Below are positions 48,250 to 59,354 of a stretch of 64,000 nucleotides of DNA, one piece after another. The stretch covers positions 37,388,053 through 37,452,052 of the forward strand of contig NC_091147.1 of assembly GCF_041381155.1 (NCBI RefSeq), read 5' to 3'. A model generated the notes under the pieces. The model had not been told where the DNA came from and searched no databases. It saw nothing but the letters and a program-made list of their open reading frames with translations. The DNA comes from Argopecten irradians (lineage: Eukaryota; Mollusca; Bivalvia; Pectinida; Pectinidae). The first letter of the stretch is position 1. The number at the start of each line of letters is the position of its first letter. A program made the translations under genes and the position numbers.

Positions 48250-48525
48250 CACCTATAACACCCTCCCCCCCCCCCCCCCAGTCCTCCTAACCCCCCCCCT
48301 CATCCTCTAACCCCCCTCTCTCCAGTCCTCTAACCCCCTCCCTCAGTCCTCTAACCCCCACCCCCCTTCAGTCCTCTAACCCCCACCTCTAACCCCCACC
48401 CCTACCCCTTCCTCTAACCCTCACCTCTAACCCCTCCCCCCAGTCCTCTAACCCCCACCCCTACCCCCTCCTCTAACCCCTACCCCCTCCTGTAACCCCC
48501 ACCCCCCACCTATAACTCACACCAC
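48250..48525 (-). repeat. C-rich polypyrimidine tract, G-quadruplex-prone on minus strand
   Basis: Repeated cctctaacccccaccc-like units with runs of 4-16 C extend over about 275 bp. The minus strand therefore has dozens of G runs. Some units resemble the telomere motif TAACCC, but the period is irregular. Confidence 0.9.
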
Positions 48526-50190
48526 TCATTGACATAGTTGTTTTGTGATGCCTGTTATGTTTTGTAGCAAAACTAAGGTTATAAAAACCTCTACTATAAA
48601 AAATCGTTTGTCATGCTTGCATTGCAATTTTTTTTTTTAAATCTTATAAAATTGTATGATGAATGAACCATGTATAGAGAAGTTGGCCCTTTTGTTTTGA
48701 GAAATGCGTATAATTACTGGGGCTTGGTTGTTGTTTAACATGCTCGTGTGTAATGAGGAGGATTAAATTCTGCCTTTGATTGTTAGCTGTTAAGATATTC
48801 ATGAATCACCTCTATTTGGCCTTGTATATTGACCCATAGACCAATGATCTAATTTTCTCTGAATTAACATCTTCTTCATTTAAAACTACAAAAGCTGTCT
48901 ATGAAAACCACTCTGAGGGACCAAGATAATGTTGTCTTTATACTTTTTACATGAAGAAAATTGTACTGAAATTGACCGTTCGGGACCCTGGCAGTTGGTC
49001 TTTATACAGAGGTGGTCGCTAAGGCAAATTTGAATGGAAATTTTAATTTGTGAATCAATATGTTTTTATCATATATTTGAAAATGATTTCCATAATAGAA
49101 AGATTAAAAACAAAACAAAAATAGGTCTAAAGAATATTTTTTCCTATCCTGTACTTGCATAATCCTATAAATGTCATAGGAATTTCAAAACATTTATCAG
49201 ACCAGTGTCAGTCAAAATAATTAAAACACAAACCATTCCACATGTGCATGTTATTACTATTCTGTTTGCTACTTTCAAAAGTCAAAACTATTTAACAAAC
49301 ATGGAAAATTTTGTAAATTTGGTTTTAGTGGGATCATGCAAGCTTTCCACTTTCATGTTTTCAAATCTTCAGTGGTTGAAACGTTTGCTAGGTGAAAAAA
49401 ATTACTGAAGGTTTTAATTTGGTTCTCTACATTTAATTTTATGCATCATTAAAACCTGGATTATCCTTTAAAGATTCTGGCTATTATATATGCAAAATAA
49501 ACAAATTATACATATGTACAGTAGTCGTAATATATATATAAAACAGGTTCTTGATGACAGCAATTTACCCTATATGGAAAACAACAAATGTAGATGCGGA
49601 AATTCACAACTTTATGGGTCCACTTAAAATGACGCAGAATTCCAACCTAAGATATTTTCAAGCAACAGTTAAAATCAATATTCGTTATATTAGCTTTCCA
49701 GTAAAGTAATTAAGCCACTTTGTAAAAGAAAATCATAACAAATAATCTGTTTCTTCAAATTTTCCCCTTTTGATTTAATCCTATAATGCTTGTTAAAAAT
49801 TGTTGACATGAAATTTTTCCACTTGATATTCAAACGTTTGAAATATAAATTCATAAACATGCATCAAAGTTATTAAAATTGAAATTTTTCCATCATTTGA
49901 CCTTGAAACCTACATTTTCCACCAGCTGCTGTTTGTGCATGTACATTCATAAATGGTGTGTTTATTCCTGGACATGTTTGTTTATTTCTGTGTAACAGAG
50001 GAGGAAGTTATATCATCTCCAGTGTCTGTTGATCATGATTCAGTTATAAAATCATACGTTTACCAGTTGAGCTAGTACTTTTCACTACAAGCAAGCTGCA
50101 GATGACTTTGAAGCATCCAGATACACAGTTAATCCAATTATGTCATAGCAGTATATCTAAACCTATGTTCCCTACTAGGAATCAACACAT
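48526..50190. other. Intronic DNA, nothing recognised
   Basis: AT-rich, with no coding exon, repeat family or RNA gene supported. Confidence 0.5.
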
Positions 50191-50279
50191 AAATCCATTC
50201 ACCCCCGAAAATTTATAATAAACTCTTCCAGGCTTTGAATCAGAAGAGTTCAAATCTGTCTACGGGAGTGAATGAGTTA
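50191..50279 (+). mobile_element. 87-bp TTAA fold-back element, copy j
   Basis: Orientation A: ccattcacccccgaaaattt, cttccaggctttgaatcag, gtctacgggagtgaatgag, then TTAA. Confidence 0.8.
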
Positions 50280-51740
50280 ATAACTTAATACCAAAGTATA
50301 CAGCAGGGTTTCATTTCAAATTAATTTTAGTTTCTGCAGAGTGCAGTTTTAGAACGGTTAAGTGAGATGTAATTAATATAAGGATTATAAGAAACCACAC
50401 CCTTAATTAAGGTGGCTGGTTTTCCTAAAATCTTTTTAAAATCTACTTTAAGATGTTATAACGAAGAGTTGATTAAGTATGATTGCAATTGGAGGACAAA
50501 TAATATCGAAATAAACACGTACAGTATCACTTGTGAAAACTGATCATTTTTGAATCCGTCTCCCTGTATATTCAGACATATTTGTATGGCATTTTTCTTA
50601 TCAATTAGTAGTAATTACAACCTGTGTAATCCGGAAACCTAGCTATACCGGCCATATATGCTGATCCCAGTGACCTTTCATTTATACAAGATACACTGCA
50701 GCTGGGTTGATGTTGTTTACTTTTAGAGGGAAAGAATCTCAAGTTTATTTATTATGATTCATCATGAAGGTCTGAGTTACAAATGATTGACATATATGTG
50801 TGCAGATCAATACAAACCAATCATGTGCCACAAATATTAACTCAATTCACATCAGGTATGAGAGGAGAAAATTTATTTCAGAATCCGTCATGTCGGTCTT
50901 TAAATAACCAAATTAAAGGGCTTTTGCTCAGGTTATCAACGGGCAGTCATATTGTAACGCCCATGATAATCCGCCTTCTAAAAGGTATTAAGTGTAGGGG
51001 TCGCTGACCTTTAGGGGTATGAGGACAGAGGTGTTTTCACTTTTGATTCCCGCCGTCGGCCCATCAAAGCACCTTATATAATATTACCTAACAGATCTGG
51101 GCAATGTACACCAGGCTTAAGTCTATTGAACTGTGTGGCAGGGATTGAAATTATTTAAGTATTTGGAAAGGAGTCAAAATAAATCCTTAAAAGCTATTAT
51201 AAGAAGGAAATGAGAACCCTGCTTTCAAGATGTAAACAACTTTTTACTTTGCATTTTGGATGATATTGCCTGATCATTTTACATGAATTCTGCTCATTTT
51301 AATCCCAACTCAATAGATGTTACTTTAAAAAAAAAAAAAAAAGATTTAATAAAAGCCTTTATTCAGATGAAAGGACTATGTATGGTTGTGCCCTTTTTCG
51401 CCCCAAATCCGTCAAATTTGTCAAACCTGTTATTTAGTGATTAAATTGTTGAATTTCTGATATCAAGTACATCCTTGATACAATTAGAAGCAAAATATGG
51501 CATAAATATATTGATCTACATTTATTATGAAACATATAACATAAAATATTGACAAATGCCACGTCATTGTTTAGTATTTTAATTGATACGGTTGTAATTC
51601 CAAATCGTTGATCAATACTATTAAGCAGGTACAATTATATGTATGCTGTACCCATATCCGAGCCAAAGTCACTCACATTTAACAAATGAACTATATAACC
51701 ACTGAGGAGGTGATAGAAGGATTTTTTAGGGAAGACAATT
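50280..51740. other. Intronic DNA, nothing assigned
   Basis: About 50930-51075 is less AT-rich than its surroundings and could be a conserved non-coding block. No motif was identified. Confidence 0.35.
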
Positions 51741-51745
51741 CACTT

Positions 51746-51838
51746 AATAAGGTAAACACACTACTGTCAGAGCGATTGGAGCAGTTTTAGACAAAAGTAG
51801 CATTAATGAATAAGGTAAACACACTACTGTCAGAGCAA
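51746..51838 (+). repeat. Short direct repeat pair
   Basis: aataaggtaaacacactact followed by gtcagagc occurs at about 51746-51775 and again at 51809-51838. Confidence 0.9.
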
Positions 51839-51881
51839 GGGACAGGGTTCGGCATACAAGAAAGTTCGACCACAATGTGTA

Positions 51882-51895
51882 ATGGCGGACAGCAA
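51882..51895 (+). CDS. Candidate minimal alternative first exon (ATG plus four codons)
   Basis: gtaATGGCGGACAGCAA is followed by the consensus donor gtgagt at 51896. It leaves two bases of a codon, the same phase as the other candidate first exons. Short peptides cannot be checked by family, so this rests on donor strength and phase only. Confidence 0.2.
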
Positions 51896-52503
51896 GTGAG
51901 TTTGAACATTTCACACCCATTTCACCATCATGGACTTATCTGGCATATCACAGTAAAACCTACTGATCTAATTTCCATTAGAAATGGTTTTTTGTTCGAT
52001 ATATGTACAAATTCTAATGTTCTCTTAGACTGAATTGTCCCTTCAAGATTTCTCCTGAAGATTTAGCTTAAGTGCCTTCATATTGTCAGTGTAAATATTA
52101 AGTTTGTTTAAGATTGTACTTTGTTGTTTCTTAGGAAAAAAATACCGAAAAATAGACAAAAAAAATAACCAATTTTCCTCTTTCACTTTATTTATGCCTA
52201 TTTTAAATGGTTACCATGGCAACTAAGGCAGTAATGACAGAAACCTTTAACATTGATAAAAATGAAATAAGGAACCTTTATCATTGAGAGATTGGCAAGT
52301 GGTACGTCATATCATGATCAGACCAAATATAAACTCATTCATCCTGTAGATTCTACGTAATACAACAAAATGAATGGAATTGTTTTCCTCTAAAAAGTGT
52401 CTGTCTTTTGAGGAATTAATCTGTAGTTTGATTTTAATAATTAAAGCATTATTTCCTGTAGAGTACCTGCTATAATTTGATGTTGTTCTTAATGCTGATT
52501 AGT

Positions 52504-52587
52504 CAGTCACCCCTGAAGATGCATTTGGACTCTTCTACATCTAGACCTGGGGCAGGTCATTATAAAAGTTCAGGGGTGAATAGATTA
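52504..52587 (-). mobile_element. 87-bp TTAA fold-back element, copy k
   Basis: Orientation B: cagtcacccctgaagatgca, tttggactcttctacatct, ttcaggggtgaatagattaa. Confidence 0.8.
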
Positions 52588-54060
52588 ATTGTTAAATACA
52601 GTCCATAGATATATAGCTTCAGCTAGCTAGGTCCTCAGGTGTTGCACACTTGCCTCAAGTTTTACCTGCGTGATTTATTAATTAATTGTCCAGATATACA
52701 CGCACCTGTAGTTATGTAAACCTGCATGGTGACAGTGTAGATGCATCCAGGTTTAACCTTTAACCTGTGTGCAGATATGTGTATTATTGTCCATGATGGT
52801 TAATTACCTGTGTCACAAACGATGTGGCCTATATATTATTTGTCTACTACCTGTATATTAATTGTGTATTACCTATACCTGTGGTATAAGTGTGGTGTTA
52901 CCTGTGTATTACCTGTAATTAATGTTCTCTACCTGTAGTACATCAAACATAGCCATGCATGCTGACTATCATGTAGACTGGCCAACTGAGTCTATAGAAT
53001 ATTAAAAAGTCACTAAGATTTAGTTTGGTAATTTCCGTCCTAGTGACATGCTGGTTTTAAGATTCAAACTAGGGGGAGATAATCTAGTATTAGAATTCTG
53101 CTGAAAAAAATCTTCTCAGTATCTCGGGGTCTGATGGCCAGTCTAACTTTCAAAATAAAATTTCTTCAAATAAAATAATTGTAAATATTGGATAACAATA
53201 AAAAAAAAATATGATAATTAAAAGGAAATTGTGATGAGTCTATGAGTTATTGTTTTAATTATTTATTTAGCTAATATTGTGGTTTATCTCCTTTGAGTCT
53301 GTATCTATATTTCAATAGATATTATAATAAGATTTCATGCTTGATTGATCATAAAACACTTGTAAATGTTTCATTACAATGTGATATGCAAGCACCTGCT
53401 CTTATGACCTTACTGTACTGTATTTTAATTAACCAATCCGATATCAAATTTACGAAATGACACTGATTATGTATACAGAAGAAATACAGTATGACCATGT
53501 TATGTTTGGCCTATATATTGACACTATAGCAGTATCAACATTTCCCGTTCTGTACATATGCTCTCTGATGACGTTATACATACATGTGCTCTAATTATAT
53601 TTAGATATTTTGTGTACTTGCCGACCTCTGAAACCTTTCTATCTATTATGAACAAAAAAATCTCTATAATTTAACACTATACAATTTCAATGTTTACTGT
53701 TTTTGAGAAGTGTAAGGTATATCTATATTTGTGACCTGTTGTTAGAGTTTATGTCCGATAAGAATATGTCCTCTGTACCAGCACTACAATGTCCGCTGTC
53801 TTGGAGAAATGCCTTCTGAATAAACGCTAGGTTAGTGACATCATGATCACGTGATGTACATGGTTCTGTATGTACTTCCAAAATAACCTTGAGGTGATAA
53901 AACACCAGGTAAGTGACTTCAGATGTGACCGTAGGTTTGTTTTCCAATTCTATACTCCTACAAGGCCAGTAACACAATGACCAGGTCCCGGCCATTCTGA
54001 ATAGAATTTTTAATGCCTTATTGAAAATAATATTTCAGTCCACATGACTGGTTTGGGTTT
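52588..54060. other. Intronic DNA, nothing assigned
   Basis: The 52.65-52.95 kb part has many tacctgt motifs. A 90-codon minus-strand ORF at 53723-53995 shows no domain. Confidence 0.4.
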
Positions 54061-54065
54061 GTTAA

Positions 54066-54262
54066 GTCTAATGTCCTATAAACATGCAGGGTCATTAAAG
54101 GACATGCCAGGGTAAGATGGTGGAAAACGGCCGGAGTACCTGGAGAAAAACCACTGACCACCAGACAATACCTGGCAACTGCCCCACATGGGATTTAAAC
54201 TCATAACCCAGAGTTGGAGGCATTGTGGTAATGTTGTGAAATCGACCACCATTCTCATACAT
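54066..54262 (-). mobile_element. tRNA-derived SINE, near full-length
   Basis: Plus strand in order: gcagggtcattaaaggacat, gccagggtaagatggtggaa, ggagtacctggagaaaaacc, acctggcaactgccccacat, gggatttaaactcataaccc, agttggaggcattgtggtaa and gaaatcgaccacc. Read on the minus strand this gives A box, B box and body, as in the copy at 47682-47876. Confidence 0.8.
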
Positions 54263-54319
54263 AGTTCTAGAGTTAATTTTCATAGCAAATCGTTAAGTTT
54301 GGTTTTTAAAAATGTTCAT

Positions 54320-54392
54320 TTTAAAGTTACTTAAGGAGGGGTGTATGAAAGCCAGAGTTCCCAGGGAAAAACAATCAGCCTTTAGTGCATAA
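54320..54392 (-). mobile_element. tRNA-derived SINE, short relic
   Basis: gtgtatgaaagccagagttc and ccagggaaaaacaatcagcc match only the central body of the family. Confidence 0.5.
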
Positions 54393-56740
54393 ATTTGCTG
54401 TATGTGAAAATGCATCTTATAACAAAATTGTGACAAAAATTTTAATCCAAATCAGAGCTAACATTTATGATGCTATTTATGGAATATCTCTATTAGTCAA
54501 TACCTATAGCTATAGCTAATTAATACAATTATGGAGGACGATACAACAATTTTTTCTCAAAAAAAAGGAAAAATACTTTAAGTGAAGTAGAACAAAAATG
54601 AAGATCAGTGACTAGCTACTGGGATGTTCATATGAAAATATCAACATTGTGATGTAGTATAGAAATAACGATATTGTGATACAGGGCTAGATGATGGTAA
54701 ATTCCATCCTGGAGGGTCAATAGAATTGTCAGCTATCTGGCACAATGTGTCTGCATGTTTACCAACATTAGGGTCGGGTAGTGTAGAAAACAGTTGGTGT
54801 CTTCTGTAATTGTTACCAAGTTAGATTTCCAGATAACAGTGTAAATACATACAGTAATATGATACGTGTTTTAAAAGTTTTCATTTTGACCTTCAACTCG
54901 CTGCATTCCAGTTTGAGACATATACCCACTGGTGGTTGTGTTCAAATTTTCTTCTACAAAACTGAAAGCTTTCTCTGTATGCTACATTGGTATTTTTTTA
55001 GATTTGAAGTATTGAAAGGTCATACGTTTATCGGAACATGACTTGGCAAATTCCTTACTGGTTAAAACATCAAATTTCAGTTTGTGACTGCCATGCTTGT
55101 GTTTAAGTGGCTTTTCAAAGTTATATTTGTTAGAATTCTTAGGCAAATCTGCTGAATACAAATTTTGTATTTTAATGTATTTTTTTTAACAAATGTTACG
55201 TCATTACGAAGGACTGACCTTCTAACGTCCCCTACATGCCCAGATTTGTAATAAAATCTAATATCCTTATACTGAATTACCGAGTTTGCTCTTGGGGAAT
55301 TTTTTTTTAATAAACTGATGTTAAGATGAAACTCCCGATAATTTAATGACTTAATTCTTGATAACATTATTTTAAATCCTGATTGTTTAAAAATTATACA
55401 CCTAATTTGAAATTTTTTAAAGATTACCGGTATTGATGTTCCACAAAAATGATTGTAACGTAATTGTAAAGAAATATTTTAAGTATTATTCATATAATTA
55501 ACGGTCATTTCTACTCATAAATTGAATTTGATATTCACTTGAATTAATTATTTTTTTATTTTTTTTTATTTTTTTTTTATTTTTCTTTATAAATCATGAT
55601 TTAAAAAAAATAAAAACGTGGAAAAATAAATAAATGCTAAGAAATCATGCTAACATTGTCCAGTATTCTCTCCAGTAAAACGCGTTTGAACTGGAAGTAA
55701 ACAAGAGCCATATTGCAACATTTATAATAGAAAGTGCGGAAAATCAATTGTTTGTGCCTTTGAGGGGTAAAAATCTATAATATTGTTGGCTTTTCTCCCA
55801 GGAATAACCTAGAAAGACCACAAAAACATGAAAATTCTTATAGATCCATGAAATAGCATCATAAAACCACCATAATACACAAGGAAAAATCTATGTGTGT
55901 GATGTGTGTTGTCCAGTTCGTCAGAGATGGAACACATCAAATGTTCTAATGTCCTTTATGATAATGTTTCAGTCGGCTAATGGATGAAATATATTTTTAC
56001 CGCAGGAAGATTGAGTTTGTTTTAAGTTTTACTGTATCCAAATTATGAGGAAACAATTTTCTCATTCAAATTAATGGCATAATCAATTTCTATTGACAAG
56101 GGAAGATAACTCAATTTTGGTTCTGATTCTTTATGTTGGATGTTTATATAATGATTCAATGCATTATTGCCAACTTTTCGTCCGTTATGCTTGTTGATTA
56201 AGGTGTCTTCTTCATGCTTCATCAATGCTTTTCTAAATAAAATGAATGTTTGGAAATTGAAAATCTAATTAATGACTGTGACGTTTGGAAAAGAGACATG
56301 TAACTGAAGTATACAACCCAACACATAATTTAACATAGGATTCAAGCAAGAAAGATGTGGGTGTCTTAATGTATGAATCAAAATTTTAATGTCAAAATCT
56401 CAGTAAGAAATGAAATTATTTTTAAATCTTTACATAATTTAATGTTCAAGCAGAAAATTTAATTTCAAGTTCTCCTTTTATGATTCAAGAGAAGTTTAAA
56501 GGTGACTTAAAGAAGAAAAAAAATACTGATGTATAGATGTTTCAACTTATTTTTGAAGTTTTGATGAGCCACTGGCTTTATGATTCATGGTGTTTCATTT
56601 TATCAACGATCTATTGAAATGTGGAAACATTAAAAGGAAAACTGAATCCCAAATATTATTTAAATTCATAAAAGTTGTATTGGTCTACATTATCAAAGTG
56701 TTGTCAGTATAATGTGCCTGGTGGGATATGTTTGTTTAGT
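54393..56740. other. Intronic DNA, AT-rich, nothing recognised
   Basis: A T-rich low-complexity tract lies at 55545-55585. No gene is supported. Confidence 0.5.
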
Positions 56741-56744
56741 GTAT

Positions 56745-57215
56745 TTAGTGGCATGCTTCAGTGAGAAGGACTATAACAGGGCAAAATTCGCTATCACAAA
56801 GAGGACACTATACACAACAGGGCAAAAGTCGCTATCACAAAGAGACACTACACAACAGGGCAAAAGTCGCTATCACAAAGAGACACTACACAACAGGGCA
56901 AAAGTCACTATCACAAAGAGACACTACACAACAGGGCAAAAGTCGCTATCACAAAGAGACACTACACAACAGGGCAAAAGTCGCTATCACAAAGAGACAC
57001 TACACAACAGGGCAAAAGTCGCTATCACAAAGAGACACTACACAACAGGGCAAAAGTCGCTATCACAAAGAGACACTACACAACAGGGCAAAAGTCGCTA
57101 TCACAACTTGTCACAAAGAGACACTACACAACAGGGCAACAGGGCAAAAGTCGCTATCACAAAGAGACACTACACCAACATACTGCAGCCTCCCAATATA
57201 TACAGACGTTATAAT
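56745..57215 (+). repeat. 38-bp minisatellite inside a dispersed element, about 10 copies
   Basis: The unit contains caacagggcaaaagtcgcta and tcacaaagagacactaca. The left flank (gcatgcttcagtgagaagg) and right flank (catactgcagcctcccaata) match the unexpanded element at 29872-29985. The two long overlapping ORFs (about 170-180 codons) are products of the repeat. Confidence 0.95.
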
Positions 57216-57776
57216 TCTCACTCACAACACACTACAACACATGAGGCTTTCTCTAAATGAACTCAGCTATTAATAGGACATTTATTTATTTAAGTCAATT
57301 AACCAACCAACTTAGTTAAACAAAAACAAAAACAAAAAACAAACAAAAACAATAGACATGTTTTAGGAATTTATTTACTGAATTCTTTCAAAGTCTTTAT
57401 AATAAGTTATTTATCTATTGACCAGTAAATTCCATTTGAATGAGTCTATAACATCTTCTGTAAAAGACAAAGATGTTTGGTGTTGTAATTTTCTCCACTG
57501 TTCCCAGGAATAATGCTATTTCCTGCCGAAAACAACAATGTTTTGATGACACCCTCTTTAGTAACGCCCAAAGTCTGACTAAGATGACGTCTTAATCCCC
57601 AAACAAGTTATTTATTCCCCCTCTTGTTTATTCATAGCCAATACCTGCTCCACCACTGCATGGTTACTGTAACTTGTGAATCCTTGACTCCCTTTCTGTG
57701 GTTTTGTGGTCTGGTGATCCTAATTAAGCTGCAAATTGAAATCCACCCACATCACCAATTATATAAGTCAATAGCT
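57216..57776. other. Intronic DNA, nothing recognised
   Basis: Contains an A/C-rich stretch (about 57315-57355) only. Confidence 0.5.
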
Positions 57777-57860
57777 TGCTCACCCCTTAAAATTTCATAA
57801 TGGACTGGTCTAGTCTTTGATTAAGATCAGTCTATGTGTGTGTTCGGGAGTGAATGTGTT
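57777..57860 (+). mobile_element. 87-bp TTAA fold-back element, copy l
   Basis: Orientation A: gctcaccccttaaaatttca, taatggactggtctagtctt, gtgttcgggagtgaatgtg, then TTAA. Confidence 0.8.
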
Positions 57861-58114
57861 AAAAGATGGGGGAGGAGTTATTATAGACTACTGTAAACAG
57901 GATCTTATTTACATAAGTATTGTTAGCTTGCAAACGTTACCAAGATATATTTATCTATATATATTTAAAAGTCTTAAACAAGTATGATATAAATATAAGT
58001 ATTATTTTTACTTATTTTACAAAATTTATATACCATTCCATGATATTTTAAATGTGTTTATTTTTAAATATTTTGCAAAATTTTTGATGATTGGTGTCAT
58101 GCACTTGGTATGAA

Positions 58115-58275
58115 GTTATTTAAGATATATATATGGTGTGTGGTATGAAGTTATTTAAGATATATATGGTGTGTGGTATGAAGTTATTTAAGATATATAT
58201 GGTGTGTGGTATGAAGTTATTTAAGATCGATATGGTGTGTGGTATGAAGTTATTTAAGATCGATATGGTGTGATA
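58115..58275 (+). repeat. About 32-bp tandem repeat, 5 copies
   Basis: The unit contains gtgtggtatgaagttattta and agatatatatg. The last two units have agatcgatatg. Confidence 0.93.
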
Positions 58276-58969
58276 TCCCACGTGTAAAAGTGTTAATAAT
58301 ACAATAAACCATACACTTAGTCATCGATAGTACACCTACATGTTCAATAAGTGATGGACAGTATTTCCTTTTCTAGGGATCGATCAATCTTATAGAACTG
58401 TGTATTGTCATAATCATCATTATCCGTTCAATATAATTAGATGTAGATGACATGCAGACTCCTGAATTACAGCTATGAGTAAAATTCTTAAAGACATCAA
58501 AATTGGATCACTTATACAAGGAATGTGAAGTTATATTCTCTCATCTGGAGAACAATAGACATAATTTATGATTTATTATTCAAATTAGTATGATTTATTC
58601 ATGCATAATTTTTGAATACGTTAAATTTTTTCATCTGATAAAAATCAACGAAAATGCTGTCAGTGTCAAAATTAAGGTAAAGTATTTATATACATAATTA
58701 CAGGCTTGCATGGAGCGATATAGTTTGTTAATTACTTAATGATTTGTCATGCCGTTTTTCATATGAATTCATCAAGTAATAGAATATCAAACCTATATAA
58801 AACCAATGACATCCCTTGCAGTGATTTGTACCTGCTGCCCTTACAGCATGATGGTAATGTGTGACTCAATTTGGGATTTTCATTTTTTCCTGCTTTGTAA
58901 ATACCTTTTATATTGCATGTCTCATCTTACTCCCATTTAGGTGTCTTAACTCCTTGGTGCCTACAGTAT

Positions 58970-59055
58970 ATGAGATTGCACTATAGTGGAGAAATAACCT
59001 ATCACAAGGAGACACAACATGAAACTATCTCTCATACTAAACAACACGTAGAGTA
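58970..59055 (+). mobile_element. Third relic of the 29872/56745 dispersed element
   Basis: gagattgcactatagtggag, aataacctatcacaaggaga and cacaacatgaaac are colinear with one unit of the 38-bp array and its left flank. Confidence 0.45.
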
Positions 59056-59354
59056 AAGACGGCCCTTCTTGGTTGTTGAAAGGGCATAAATCACTGATGT
59101 TGAGTTTTGTTTGAAGGTTGATAGTTTAGCTGGAAATGGAGGTGACATTTTATCGATGTGTAGTGTATACTTGATTGTTTGTTTGGTACATGTAGTCAAT
59201 AGTACAGTTGGCCGTGATGAAAAAGTTTATTGTTTCAGACATAACAGGGCAGTGATCTTGAATTATTGAAAATTGAACCAGACACTGGAGGTACAATAAA
59301 AACCTAAGTGTTGAAGTTGGTCCAGCTTTGTATCTTACAGTCCTGTTTATTAGA

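Noticed and set aside
48250..48525. Interstitial telomere block
   Set aside because: The period is irregular and most units are cctctaaccccc rather than TTAGGG/CCCTAA arrays. Kept only as a C-rich tract.
53723..53995. 90-codon minus-strand ORF
   Set aside because: No domain, no splice context and no recognisable homology. It is within random expectation for this length.
56712..57273. Overlapping ORFs of 170-182 codons with repeated HNRAK/QRDTTQQGK motifs
   Set aside because: The 38-bp unit is open in several frames. Repeat length and phase explain them fully.
58822..58853. Possible 32-bp exon between ttgcag and gtaatg
   Set aside because: The exit phase does not fit the other candidates and the peptide matches nothing known.
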